DNA of 64,000 nucleotides, from contig NZ_CP107968.1 in assembly GCF_036084755.1 (NCBI RefSeq), positions 4,433,501 to 4,497,500 on the forward strand, read 5' to 3'. The position numbers and the translations under genes were made by a program. The stretch comes from Streptomyces sp. NBC_00370 (lineage in GTDB: Bacteria; Actinomycetota; Actinomycetes; Streptomycetales; Streptomycetaceae). Of this stretch, positions 1 through 10,333 are shown piece after piece. Each line of letters opens with the position of its first letter. The first letter of the stretch is position 1. Under the pieces are notes generated by a model. The model searched no databases. It was not told where the DNA came from and worked only from the letters and a program-made list of their open reading frames with translations.

Positions 1-477
1 ACGCGTATGCCCACCGTCACCGTCCCCGACGGCACAGCCGTGACCGTCTCCGCGCGCAACGCGGGCATCGACGTCGGCGGGCTCACCGGCGATCTGCATC
101 TGACCACCGTCAACGGTGACGTCACCGGCGTCGAGACCGGCAGTGCGCACGCCTCCGTCACGCTGACCACACGGAACGGGTCGATCAGGGTGACCGGTCT
201 GCGCGCCGCGCACCTCGGTGCCGGGACCGTCAACGGCGATGTCGTCCTCGACTGCGCCGTCGCCCCGACCGACGTGAACGCCAGGACCACCAACGGCTCC
301 GTCGACCTCACCGTCCCGCACGACGCGGCTCCGTACAACGTCGACGCGACGACCAACAACGGGCGGCCCCACATCACCGTCCCGACCGTCCCGCCGCCGC
401 CCGCGTCCGCGAAGCGCACCCTCACTCTTCGTACGGTGAACGGCGACGTCACCGCGTCCCCCGGCCTCGGCCGCTAG
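1..477 (+). CDS. DUF4097-like beta-repeat protein, C-terminal part (5' end cut by window)
   Basis: The frame is open at base 1 and ends at TAG 475-477, so only the last 158 or so residues are visible. The protein consists of short beta-strand repeats; TVNGDV appears three times and related TTRNGS and TTNGS turns lie between. This Asn-Gly repeat pattern is typical of DUF4097 (putative adhesin-like beta-helix) proteins common in Streptomyces. No membrane segment is visible in the part present. An ATG at 7 is in frame but has no reason to be the true start. Function is unknown for the family; no catalytic residues are recognisable. Confidence 0.75.
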   Translation, partial: TRMPTVTVPDGTAVTVSARNAGIDVGGLTGDLHLTTVNGDVTGVETGSAHASVTLTTRNGSIRVTGLRAAHLGAGTVNGDVVLDCAVAPTDVNARTTNGSVDLTVPHDAAPYNVDATTNNGRPHITVPTVPPPPASAKRTLTLRTVNGDVTASPGLGR

Positions 478-525
478 CCCGGCCGGGCCCCTCCCGGTCG
501 TGAGCCGGCACGGCCGCGACGACGG

Positions 526-1428
526 CTACCCGCCCGACGTCAGACGCGCCGCCGACGCGATCGTCTGTCGCGCCTCGTGTTCGCTCAGCCCCGTTCGAAC
601 AGCCGCCTCGACCAGGCTGTCCGCCAACTCCGCGCCGAAGCCGTGTTCGTACGCCCGGCACGCAGCCCAGAACAGCCGTGTGTTCCGCTGCCCCGCGTGC
701 GCCGCGAGGACGAACTGCACCAGGCCGTAACCCTGTTGGGGCGGTGGTACGGGGGCGCCGGCGCGTACGTCGTCACCGTGGTGCGCCCTCACCGGCGGCG
801 TGAGCAGGCGCAGCAGCGCGCGCGGGCAGGGTGCCGGCGCCAGGTCCTCCGTACCGGAGGCCAGCCGGTAGGCGCCGCGTGCGCTGACCGAGCCGGGACC
901 GACCAGGTAGCCGCCCGCGCCGCGCACGTCGATGCCGGGGGCCAGCCGGCCCGCCGAGTTGGGCACGACCACGTTCGGCGGCCCCTTCAGCCAGATGTGC
1001 CGGCCACCGCTCGGGGTGAGAACGGTGACGGTCTCCGGCAGCGTGAACAGGTGCTGCAGCGCGATCTGTTGGAGCGCAGCCACCGAGTCGGGGGTGGTGT
1101 GCGAGCTCCGGTCCTCGTCCGTGATGTCGAGATCGATGCCGATGAGGTGGTGCGGGGGCCGGCCGCAGGCGATGCCGTAGCCGGTGGCCCAGGGCGCGGC
1201 GGCGAAGAGCGCGCGCACGCCGTCCGGGTCGGTGGTCGCGTCGTGCACGCCGTGGCCCGGCAGGCCGCACTCGCCGTGGCACAGGACGGGCTCGGGCTCG
1301 CCGCGGTGGGGTGAGCGCAGAGCCGGGAGCTTGGTGGGGGACAAGGGGATGACGGGGAGACCGCGCTCGGCGGCGGACAGCGCGTGAGCGAGGGCCAGGG
1401 TGGCGGAGTGCCGGACGGTGGTGGCCAT
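526..1428 (-). CDS. Bifunctional DNA primase/polymerase (prim-pol, AEP superfamily)
   Basis: A 300-residue protein with the three archaeo-eukaryotic primase signatures in order: a DxD motif in GIDLDITDED, an sxH-type motif in GGRHIWLKG, and a third acidic motif in GIDVRGAGGYLVGPGS. The family makes primers and extends DNA; stand-alone actinobacterial copies probably act in repair or replication restart. A Cys/His-containing insert (CHGECGLPGHG) lies near residue 55. The ATG at 1428 (MATTV) is preferred over the in-frame GTG at 1446, because the latter falls inside an SOS-box-like palindrome. The gene is single and divergent from the secreted-protein gene at 1817. The SOS-like site suggests DNA-damage control. 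Confidence 0.88.
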   Translation of the reverse strand: MATTVRHSATLALAHALSAAERGLPVIPLSPTKLPALRSPHRGEPEPVLCHGECGLPGHGVHDATTDPDGVRALFAAAPWATGYGIACGRPPHHLIGIDLDITDEDRSSHTTPDSVAALQQIALQHLFTLPETVTVLTPSGGRHIWLKGPPNVVVPNSAGRLAPGIDVRGAGGYLVGPGSVSARGAYRLASGTEDLAPAPCPRALLRLLTPPVRAHHGDDVRAGAPVPPPQQGYGLVQFVLAAHAGQRNTRLFWAACRAYEHGFGAELADSLVEAAVRTGLSEHEARQTIASAARLTSGG

Positions 1429-1438
1429 AGCTCTATGT

Positions 1439-1454
1439 TCGTACACTCGTTCGA
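1439..1454 (-). promoter_or_regulatory. Candidate LexA (SOS) box
   Basis: The top strand reads TCGTACACTCGTTCGA. This is TCGnAC-N4-GTTCGA, one mismatch from the actinobacterial/Bacillus-type LexA palindrome TCGAAC-N4-GTTCGA. It sits 10 bases upstream of the prim-pol ATG on the minus strand, a position where LexA would block transcription. The motif match is seen; LexA binding is inference. Confidence 0.55.
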
Positions 1455-1816
1455 ATAAGGGAAGAGGGATCCGCTCCCGGAGGGTCTCGACGGGCTCCGA
1501 AGGGCCCCTACGGGCCGCTCAGGGGCGGCCGGAAAGAGGTTGGCCGGAAATCTGCCGGAACGCTTCCTCCCTTGCGGCGCCCGGGCGGCCGTCGCGTTTC
1601 ACCCGTTCACGAACACGCGCGGCGGTTTTGTCGGGGCAACGGGGGTTTATCGACATGTCATCACGCTTGCGGGGGAATTGGGGCCTGAGGGGTGGTTCGA
1701 GAGGGATTCGGTGGGCAATTCTGAGGTCGCGACGTCGAGCCAACGTCCGGGGCGGTCGGCCAACTTCCCTGGAAAAAGCCGTACTTCTCGTTCTTCTCGT
1801 TCCTGGAGGAAAAGAC

Positions 1817-2122
1817 ATGGCAAGCATCCGTACCGCCCGCGTCATCGCCACAGTCGCCGCGCTGCCCCTCGCCGCCGCCCTGTTCACCGGGGTTGCCACT
1901 GCCGACAACGGCGGAGCGGCCAGCAACGGCTCGAACGCGACGGTGGCGACGATCGTGGGCAGCGGTGTGGGTGGTAATAACTCCGGCAATTCGACCACCA
2001 CGCAGCAGGTGGCGTCCGGCGCCGGGGCCTCCAACCAGAACAACACCGCGAGCGTGGCGGGCTCCGCCTTCACCGCGATCAAGCAGTCGAACACCGCCGT
2101 GAACTTCACCAATCTCTGGTGA
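1817..2122 (+). CDS. Small secreted Asn/Gln/Ser/Gly-rich protein
   Basis: A 101-residue protein. GGAGGA at 1805-1810 is well placed for the ATG at 1817; in-frame sequence upstream is not protein-like. A Sec signal peptide is clear: MASIRTAR, a hydrophobic core, and a likely cleavage after GVATA. The mature ~70 residues are almost entirely small and polar, with phased N/Q motifs (GNNSGN, TTTQQVAS, SNQNNTASV, KQSNTAVNF) and no Cys. The spacing of Gln/Asn and small hydrophobics loosely recalls curlin-type amyloid repeats, but I do not recognise a named family. It is not a chaplin (no Cys pair, no chaplin domain). A strong hairpin follows, so it is probably monocistronic. Confidence 0.8.
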   Translation: MASIRTARVIATVAALPLAAALFTGVATADNGGAASNGSNATVATIVGSGVGGNNSGNSTTTQQVASGAGASNQNNTASVAGSAFTAIKQSNTAVNFTNLW

Positions 2123-2180
2123 CAGCCGGTCCGATATCCAGGGGGGCCGGGGGGCCGAAGGGTGAGCTGGGAATGAATGA

Positions 2181-2220
2181 AGGTCTGCGCGACGGAGCCG
2201 AGGCGCCGTCGCGCAGACCT
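2181..2220 (+). terminator. Rho-independent-like terminator after the secreted-protein gene
   Basis: A perfect 15-bp stem (AGGTCTGCGCGACGG at 2181-2195 and its complement at 2206-2220) with a 10-base loop, followed by TCTTCG rather than a clean U-tract, as is usual in streptomycetes. It lies 58 bases after the stop codon at 2122. Confidence 0.75.
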
Positions 2221-2343
2221 CTTCGTCCGTGTCGTGTGTGTCGTGTGTGTCGTCCGTATGTCCGTGTCGTCCGTACGGCGAGCGCGGTACGTTACGTGGC
2301 GGCCCGCCCGCGCCCGGCCCCGCGGCGCCCCCGTACCGCTGCC

Positions 2344-2398
2344 GCCTCGGGGTCTACCCCGAGGCTCAGGACCACGTCACCTCCACCTTCAGGAGGTG
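2344..2398 (+). promoter_or_regulatory. Twin hairpins upstream of ECF sigma gene
   Basis: Two perfect inverted repeats lie in the 366-base gap before the sigma gene: 2344-2365 (9-bp stem, loop TCTA) and 2378-2398 (CACCTCC/GGAGGTG, 7-base loop). If transcribed, the second would present or hide an anti-SD-like CCTCC. No promoter hexamers are obvious. The rest of 2221-2488 holds nothing else I can identify. Their role is unknown. Confidence 0.35.
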
Positions 2399-2488
2399 GG
2401 GCAGGCCCCAGCCCTACACCCTAGGGCGGACATCGTTTCGGGACCTGGGGCCGATCCCCCGCGAGGCGCCCACTCCTAGCGTGGAGCC

Positions 2489-3085
2489 ATGACCACGTCT
2501 GTCTGCACGACTTCCTCCGAAGCCGCCGGAGCGGGGGCTCGCACGGGGCACGTTCCGCGCCAGCGGAACCCCGTGCACGCGGCCCGTCCGCCCTACGCCT
2601 CCTTCTCCTCGTACGTCAGGGCCCGGGGGCCGGTCCTGCTGCGTACGGCGCGTTCGCTCACCGCCAATCCGAGCGACGCCGAAGACCTCCTCCAGACCGC
2701 GCTCACCAAGACGTATGTGGCGTGGGACCGGATCGAGGACCACCGCGCACTCGACGGGTATGTGCGCAGGGCCCTGCTCAACACCCGCACCTCGCAGTGG
2801 CGCAAGCGCAAGGTCGACGAGTTCGCCTGCGAGGAGCTGCCCGAACCGACCGGCGTGCCCGAGCCGGACCCCGCCGAGCGGCAGGTGCTGCACGACGCCA
2901 TGTGGCGCGCGGTGCTGCGGCTGCCCGACCGGCAGCGGGCGATGGTGGTCCTGCGGTACTACGAGGATCTCAGCGAGGCCCAGACCGCCGAGGTGCTGGG
3001 CGTCTCGATCGGTACGGTCAAGAGCGCGGTGTCCCGCGCCCTCGGCAAGCTGCGCGAGGACCCGGAGCTTTCGCCGGTCCGGTAG
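2489..3085 (+). CDS. SigE-family ECF RNA polymerase sigma factor
   Basis: A 198-residue group IV sigma factor. Region 2 is around residues 38-105 (YASFSSYVRARG, SDAEDLLQTALTKTYVAWDRI), and region 4 around 135-190 (LPDRQRAMVVLRYYEDLS, then the helix-turn-helix TAEVLGVSIGTVKSAVSRAL). The LLQTALTKTYVAWDRI signature is that of the SigE/SigM-like actinobacterial subfamily, many members of which have no linked anti-sigma gene; none is seen here. The first ~35 residues (Ala/Gly/Arg-rich) are a non-conserved extension; ATG 2489 follows GTGGAG. It directs polymerase to an unknown regulon. A short-repeat tract follows before the acyl-CoA ligase. Confidence 0.9.
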   Translation: MTTSVCTTSSEAAGAGARTGHVPRQRNPVHAARPPYASFSSYVRARGPVLLRTARSLTANPSDAEDLLQTALTKTYVAWDRIEDHRALDGYVRRALLNTRTSQWRKRKVDEFACEELPEPTGVPEPDPAERQVLHDAMWRAVLRLPDRQRAMVVLRYYEDLSEAQTAEVLGVSIGTVKSAVSRALGKLREDPELSPVR

Positions 3086-3097
3086 CGGGCGGCCCGA

Positions 3098-3190
3098 GCA
3101 GCGGCGCATCGGGGAGCGGCGCATCAGGGAGCGGCGCATCGGGGAGCGCCGCACGAGGAGCGCCGGACGGGGAACGGCGCATCGGCGAGC
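3098..3190 (+). repeat. 15-bp degenerate tandem repeats
   Basis: About six copies of a 15-bp unit, consensus GGCGCATCGGGGAGC, follow the ECF sigma gene. Copies at 3103-3147 are nearly identical and drift toward 3190. A second (CAGCGG/GGTAGC)-type tract runs on to about 3270. The 303-base gap 3086-3388 otherwise only holds the leader of the acyl-CoA ligase. Confidence 0.7.
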
Positions 3191-3388
3191 GCGCCGCGGA
3201 CTGGGCAGCGGCAGCGGCACCGGTAGCCGCCGGCTGGGCAGCGGCAGCGAATTGCGGTAGCGGTAGCGGTGACAGACGGCGTGACGCGGCCCATCTACTC
3301 CCGGGTAGTGACATACCAAGCGGTACGTGCGCAGAATCCTCGGAGGCATTGTCTGCCACGTAGCGCTATCGCCGACCGGGAGGACGCC

Positions 3389-5044
<1,656 letters not shown>

Positions 5045-5058
5045 GTTCGTAGCGTTCG

Positions 5059-5090
5059 AGGGGGCGGTGCTCTTCGGGGGCGCCGCCCTT
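5059..5090 (+). terminator. Probable terminator after acyl-CoA ligase
   Basis: An imperfect GC-rich hairpin (GGGGCGGTGC pairing with GCGCCGCCC, TCTTCG-type loop) followed by TTCTCATCTC. Confidence 0.5.
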
Positions 5091-5164
5091 CTCATCTCCC
5101 ACGAGCATGCCGAGACGAGTTCGCGAGCAGTTCGCGAGTACTTCGAGACCAGGAGAGCGCTCAT

Positions 5165-5584
5165 ATGTCCGACATCTGGAGTCTGTTCGGCGCCGCCACC
5201 ACCGGCGCCCTGGTGACCCTGAAGCGCGACGGACGGCCGCAGCTGTCCAACGTCGGCCATCTCTGGGACGCGGACTCCCGCGTCCTGCTGATCTCGGTCA
5301 CCGACGACCGCGCGAAGACCCGGAACCTGCGGCGCGACCCGCGGGCGAGCTACTACGTGACATCGCCGGACTTCGGCGCCTACGGCGTCGGCGAGGGCGT
5401 GGCCGAACTGGGCGCCGTCACGCGGCGGAGCGACGACGAGTCCGCCGACGCGCTCGTGGAGCACTACCGCGCGCTGCGCGGCGAGCACCCCGACTGGGCC
5501 GAGTTCCGTGAGGCGATGGTGAGCGAGCAACGGCTGCTCGTCCGGCTGCCGTTGACCCGTGCGTACGGCTGGGGCGGGGTCTGA
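5165..5584 (+). CDS. PPOX-class F420-dependent family protein
   Basis: A 139-residue split-barrel flavin/F420-binding protein of the pyridoxamine 5'-phosphate oxidase fold. Family features seen are the N-terminal strand pattern TGALVTLKRDGRPQLSNVGH, the DRAKTRNLRRDPRASYYV segment that contacts the cofactor phosphate, and the late GEHPDWAEFREAMV helix. It shares this late segment with the protein at 27364-27834, so the two are paralogues. These enzymes reduce or oxidise small substrates with F420 or FMN; the substrate is unknown. ATG 5165 has GGAGAG upstream. It probably forms its own unit, convergent with the giant kinase gene. Confidence 0.88.
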   Translation: MSDIWSLFGAATTGALVTLKRDGRPQLSNVGHLWDADSRVLLISVTDDRAKTRNLRRDPRASYYVTSPDFGAYGVGEGVAELGAVTRRSDDESADALVEHYRALRGEHPDWAEFREAMVSEQRLLVRLPLTRAYGWGGV

Positions 5585-5656
5585 GATCCTGCCGGCTGCT
5601 TCCCTGCCGGGCCAGCGCCCCCACGCCCCGAACGCCCCCGAACCGCCGCTCGGGGG

Positions 5657-8600
5657 CTAGTTCGTGCCGATCTTCGCCAGCAACTCGACGATCCTCGACT
5701 GCACATCGACGCTCGTCGAGCGCTCGGCGAGGAACAGTACGGTCTCGCCCGAGGTGAGCCGGGGCAGTTCGGCGGGGTCGATGCCGGCCGAGGTGTAGAC
5801 GACCAGCGGCGTACGGTTCAACTGGCCGTTCGAGCGCAGCCAGTCGATGATTCCGGCGCGCTGGCGGCGCACCTGCATCAGGTCCATGACCACGAGGTTC
5901 GGCCGCATCTGCGCGGCCAGCGCGACCGCCTCGTTGTCGTCGGCGGCCCGTGCGACCTGCATGCCGCGCCGCTCCAGCGTCGCCGTCAGCGCGATGGCGA
6001 TCTCCTCGTGCTCCTCGATCAACAGCACGCGCGGCGGGTGCTGTTCGCTGTCACGCGGCGCGAGCGCCTTGAGCAGGACGGCGGGGTCGGCGCCGTACGC
6101 CGCCTCCCTGGTGGCCTGCCCGAGCCCGGCCGTGACCAGGACGGGGACCTCGGCGGCGACCGCCGCCTGGCGCAGCGACTGGAGCGCGGTGCGGGTGATG
6201 GGCCCGGTCAGCGGGTCCACGAAAAGGGCGGCGGGGAACGCGGCGATCTGCGCCGCCACCTCTTCGCGCGAGTGCACGACGACCGGGCGGTAGCCGCGGT
6301 CGCTGAGCGCCTGCGAGGTGGAGACGTCGGGGGCGGGCCAGACGAGCAGCCGGCGCGGGTTGTCGAGCGGCTCCGGGGGCAGTTCGTCGTCCACGGGCTG
6401 CGGCTGGGGCCGGTTGGCCACCTCGACTGCGCCACCGGGGCCGTCCAGCGGTTCGGGGCCCTCGGCGCCCTCGTCGGGGGCGCCTATGGCGTACGACCTG
6501 CCCTCGGGGCGGCCGCCCGCGAGCCGGGAGCCGTTGCCCTGCGCGGGCTGGTCGGGCGGCTGGGGGTGTGACCTGGCGTCCGGCTCGGCGGACTCGCCGT
6601 CGGCGCGCGAACCGAGCTTGCGACGCCTGCCGGAACCGAGCGTTCCGGACTGGCCGGACTGGCCGGACTGGCCTTGGCCGCCGAGGGAGTGATCCTGCGC
6701 GGGGTGCTGGGCGGGGGCGTGCTGGCCGGCGGGGGCGTGCTGGCCGGGAGCCTGCGGGGCGGGGGCGTGTTGACCCTGGATCTGCTGCCCCTGGACGTGC
6801 TGGCCCTGGGTCTGGTGGCTCTGCCGGCTCGGGGCCTGCTGCTGTGCCTGTGCCTGCTGCGCCTGGGCCTGGGCCTGATGCAGGCTCTGGACCTGCTGGC
6901 CCTGCGTCTGGTGCTGGCTCTGGGCCTGCGCCTGCTTCTTGGCGATCTGCTGCACGAAGGGGACGCCCTGGCCGAGCGTACGCACGCTGTACGCGCGCCC
7001 CTGCGCCGAGTCCGCCGCCGGTGCCTCTTCGGGCAGCGGCTGCGCGGGCGGCAGCGGCTGGTGCGCCGCGCGGGGCGGATGCGGGGCCGACGAGTCGGCC
7101 GTCGGCGGGCCCACCGAGGACTGCGGGCCGGAGGTGTCCGGTCCGTTGTCGCCGTCACCGGGGTCGGGGTCCGGCCAGCCGGGCCGACCGCCCATCGTGC
7201 CGAAGCCACTGGAGGTCGGCATGCCGGGAGCTGTCATGCCGGGGGCGGCGTCCGCGCCGTCCGGCGCGGCGGCTGCCTCCGGCGGGGCGGTGGGGGTGGA
7301 CCAGCCGTTGGGGTCGAGCGGGCGCCGCGCGGGCAGCGGGTGCGCCTGCGGCGGGGTGTGGTCCTCGTCCGGCCCGACGCGTGCGATGTCGTGGCGGCCG
7401 GGCAGCGAGGCGTCGGGCCCCGCACCGGTCCGGGGGCCGGGCACCGAGCCGGGTACGGGACCAGGGGCGGGTACGGGGCCGGCGGCCGGGGCGCGGTCGG
7501 CCTCCGCAGGCGGCAGCGCGAACGTCGAACGTACGGCGTCGGCCGGTGCCGGGGGCGGCGGTACGTGCCGCTCCTGCGCCGGGGCGAGCGCGCGGCGCGC
7601 ACGGCGCCCGGGCGCGGTGTGCCCGGCGGCTTCCTGGCCGGTGGGGTGCTGGCCCGTGGGGTGCTGACCTGGCGCGTGTTGGCCGGTCGGGTGTTGGCCG
7701 GGGGCATGCTGACCGCCGGCGGCGGTGACGGGTCCCGCGGTCAGGGCCGGCAGGGCGTTCTGGCCGCCGTGCTGCTGCTGGCCGCGGTGACCCGCCGGAG
7801 CCGTACCCGCCGAAGCGGCGTCCACCGGCACGCCCCGAGGCGGCACGGCGGCGCCGCGCGCGGCGCGCCCTGTCGGATGCGCGCCTTCGGCCGATGTGAC
7901 GACGGAGCCCTCGGACGCGGGGGCCGCCGGCAGTGCGACAGCGGACCCGGGACCGACGGGACCCGGACCGACCGGACCTGGGCCCATGGCACCCGGACCG
8001 ACCGGACCGGGGCCGACGGGCCCTTGGTTGACGGCACCCGGCGGTGCGCCGGGCAGGGCGCCAGGCGGGGCCGCGGCTTCCTCCGCCGGGTTCGGCCGGC
8101 CGCGCCGACGACCCGTACCGCCACCGCCCCCGACGCCGGCACCACCGGTGTCCTGGCCCGTCACCGGGCCGACTCCGCCGGCCGGCGTCTCCTGGCCCGG
8201 CTGCGCGGCGCGGGCCCTGCGGCGGCCGGTCGGCTCCCCGGCGACGTCCTCGGCGGGCGCCTCCAGGAACGCGTCCGTCGAGGCGCGTCGCGCGCGCCGG
8301 CGCCCGCCACCCGACGTACCCGCACCCGCACCCGTACCGGGACCCGCCACGGCGGGTGCCGACTGCTCCGGGATCTGCGCCTGCGGGGGCTGCGCGGGCG
8401 GCGGGACCGTACCCGAGCCCTCGCCCAGGGGCAGCTCCAGGACGTACGCGCTGCCGCTCATCCCCGGCACCTCGTGCGTCTGCAGCACGCCGCCGTGCGC
8501 CCGTACGATCCCGCGCACGATCGGCTCGTGCACCGGGTCGCCGCCGGGGAACGGGCCGCGCACCTCGATCCGTACGACATTGCCGCGCTGCGCCGCCGCC

Positions 8601-10060
8601 ACCACGATCGTCGAGTCGACGTAACCGCCGGCCGGCATCATCCGGGCCCGGCCCGTCGAGTCGACCCCGGCCACGTCGGCGACGAGATGCGCGAGCGCGG
8701 TCGCCAGCCTGCCCGGGTCCACCTCGGCCTCGATCGGCGGCGCGTGCACGGCGAACTGCGCCCTGCCGGGCCCGATCAGCTCGATGGCGCCCTCGACGCC
8801 CGCCGCCACGACACCGTCGAGCAGCACCGTCATCTTGGTGAGCTGTTCCGTGCCGTCGTCGAGCCGCTGGTAGCCGAGGACGTTGTCGACCAGCGTCGTC
8901 ATCCGGGAGTAGCCGGCGGCGAGATGGTGCAGGATCTGGTTGGCCTCGGGCCAGAGCTGGCCCGCCTGGTCGGCGGCGAGCGTGGCGAGTTCGCCGCGCA
9001 GCTCCTCCAGCGGGCCGCGCAGGGACTCGCCGAGTACGGCGGTGAGCTGGGAGTGCCGGGCGGCGACGTAGTCGTACCGCTCGGTGAGTTCCTCGATCTC
9101 CGCCGCGTACCGGTCACTGCGGTCGGCCAGCTCCGCCGTCTGCCGTTCCGTCGTCTCGGCCAGTTCGGCGCCGAGCCGTTCGGTGATGTCCTTCAGCTCG
9201 GCGGCGTGGCGTTCCTTCGCCTCGGTGAGTTCGTCGCTGTGCTGCTTCAGCAGCTCCTCGTGGGCGCGCCGGTCGGTGAACGTCATCACGGCGCCGACGA
9301 GCTGGTCGCCGTCGCGTACGGGGGCGGTCGTCAGGTCCACGGGCACCGCCGAACCGTTCTTCGCCCACAGCACCTGCCCGCGCACCCGGTGCTTGCGGCC
9401 GGAGCGCAGGGTGTCGGCGAGCGGGGAGTCCTCGTACGGGAACGGCTCGCCGTCCGCGCGTGAGTGCAGGACAAGCGTGTGCAGTTCACGGCCGCCGAGG
9501 TCGGTGGCGCGGAAGCCGAGGATCTGCGCGGCCGCCGGATTGACGAGCACGACGCGGCCGTCGGTGTCGGTACCGACGACACCCTCCGAAGCGGCGCGCA
9601 GGATCATCTCGGTCTGCCGCTGCGAACGGGCCAGCTCGGCCTCGGTGTCGACGGTCCCCGACAGATCCCTGACGATCAGCATCAGCAGCTCGTCGCCGGT
9701 GTAGCTGTGGATGTCGTTGTACGCGTCGCGCCCGTCCTCCAGGCTCGCGCTGGTGACCTCGACGGGGAACTCGCTGGAGTCCGTGCGCCGGGCTGTCATC
9801 CGCGTCGGCTTCGTACGGCCCCGCGCGTCGGCGGAGTCGGGGCGGCGCATGGAACCGGGGATCAGCTTGGAGTCGAACTCCGGCAGGAGGTCCAGCAGCC
9901 CGCGCCCGACCAGCGCCGTACCCGGCGTCTCGAACATCTCCAGGGCGATGGTGTTGGCGTTGACGACCGTGCCGTTGGCGTTGACGAGCACCAAGCCGTC
10001 GGGGAGTGCGTCGAGTATCGCCGCGAGGCGAGCAGCGCCTCGGGATGGCCTGCTGCTCAC
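5657..10060 (-). CDS. Giant PAS / histidine-kinase-like / dual receiver protein
   Basis: About 1467 residues. The order is: PAS (about 15-135), PAS with S-box (about 145-270), charged coiled coil (about 275-335), kinase dimerisation-like region (335-420), degenerate ATPase-like domain (430-545), a ~650-residue Pro/Gly/Gln-rich linker, a receiver-like domain (about 1215-1320, FVDPLTG with LLKAL) and a C-terminal receiver (about 1335-1467, VVMDLMQ). The usual SHELRTP phosphoacceptor site reads GESLRGP, so the His is absent. The last receiver has LIEEHEE instead of the acidic DD pair and no obvious conserved Lys. No membrane segment is seen, so it is probably cytosolic. GTG 10060 is preferred over GTG 10111 because GGGAGGA lies 9 bases upstream. 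It is likely a signalling scaffold rather than a classic kinase. Confidence 0.85.
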   Translation of the reverse strand: MSSRPSRGAARLAAILDALPDGLVLVNANGTVVNANTIALEMFETPGTALVGRGLLDLLPEFDSKLIPGSMRRPDSADARGRTKPTRMTARRTDSSEFPVEVTSASLEDGRDAYNDIHSYTGDELLMLIVRDLSGTVDTEAELARSQRQTEMILRAASEGVVGTDTDGRVVLVNPAAAQILGFRATDLGGRELHTLVLHSRADGEPFPYEDSPLADTLRSGRKHRVRGQVLWAKNGSAVPVDLTTAPVRDGDQLVGAVMTFTDRRAHEELLKQHSDELTEAKERHAAELKDITERLGAELAETTERQTAELADRSDRYAAEIEELTERYDYVAARHSQLTAVLGESLRGPLEELRGELATLAADQAGQLWPEANQILHHLAAGYSRMTTLVDNVLGYQRLDDGTEQLTKMTVLLDGVVAAGVEGAIELIGPGRAQFAVHAPPIEAEVDPGRLATALAHLVADVAGVDSTGRARMMPAGGYVDSTIVVAAAQRGNVVRIEVRGPFPGGDPVHEPIVRGIVRAHGGVLQTHEVPGMSGSAYVLELPLGEGSGTVPPPAQPPQAQIPEQSAPAVAGPGTGAGAGTSGGGRRRARRASTDAFLEAPAEDVAGEPTGRRRARAAQPGQETPAGGVGPVTGQDTGGAGVGGGGGTGRRRGRPNPAEEAAAPPGALPGAPPGAVNQGPVGPGPVGPGAMGPGPVGPGPVGPGSAVALPAAPASEGSVVTSAEGAHPTGRAARGAAVPPRGVPVDAASAGTAPAGHRGQQQHGGQNALPALTAGPVTAAGGQHAPGQHPTGQHAPGQHPTGQHPTGQEAAGHTAPGRRARRALAPAQERHVPPPPAPADAVRSTFALPPAEADRAPAAGPVPAPGPVPGSVPGPRTGAGPDASLPGRHDIARVGPDEDHTPPQAHPLPARRPLDPNGWSTPTAPPEAAAAPDGADAAPGMTAPGMPTSSGFGTMGGRPGWPDPDPGDGDNGPDTSGPQSSVGPPTADSSAPHPPRAAHQPLPPAQPLPEEAPAADSAQGRAYSVRTLGQGVPFVQQIAKKQAQAQSQHQTQGQQVQSLHQAQAQAQQAQAQQQAPSRQSHQTQGQHVQGQQIQGQHAPAPQAPGQHAPAGQHAPAQHPAQDHSLGGQGQSGQSGQSGTLGSGRRRKLGSRADGESAEPDARSHPQPPDQPAQGNGSRLAGGRPEGRSYAIGAPDEGAEGPEPLDGPGGAVEVANRPQPQPVDDELPPEPLDNPRRLLVWPAPDVSTSQALSDRGYRPVVVHSREEVAAQIAAFPAALFVDPLTGPITRTALQSLRQAAVAAEVPVLVTAGLGQATREAAYGADPAVLLKALAPRDSEQHPPRVLLIEEHEEIAIALTATLERRGMQVARAADDNEAVALAAQMRPNLVVMDLMQVRRQRAGIIDWLRSNGQLNRTPLVVYTSAGIDPAELPRLTSGETVLFLAERSTSVDVQSRIVELLAKIGTN

Positions 10061-10333
10061 GACGACGCTTCCTCCCTGACCTACTGCACCTTGCGGACGG
10101 CCGCGTCCCATCTTGCCCCTATGGTCTCAGCCTGTCACTGGAGGGAGTCTAAAGGCTGTGGGTGCGAGCGCGGCTGCGGATGAGAAGGAGCTCTCATCAA
10201 GGTTCTGTGCGAATGCCCTGTACGAACGCCCGCACACCCCTCGACGGGTGGCCGTCGGAACACCCGGAGGCGGGGCCCTGCCGGGGCTCACCTCCCGTCC
10301 TCCCCTGTCCGCGCCTGTCCTCAGCCGCTGTCC

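Noticed and set aside
3269..3388. A 40-residue N-terminal extension of the acyl-CoA ligase
   Set aside because: The extension is not protein-like, and GTG 3389 has a good SD.
6674..9463. A 929-residue open frame on the plus strand
   Set aside because: It is antisense to the giant kinase gene, Arg/Gly-rich and without domains; a GC-skewed shadow frame.
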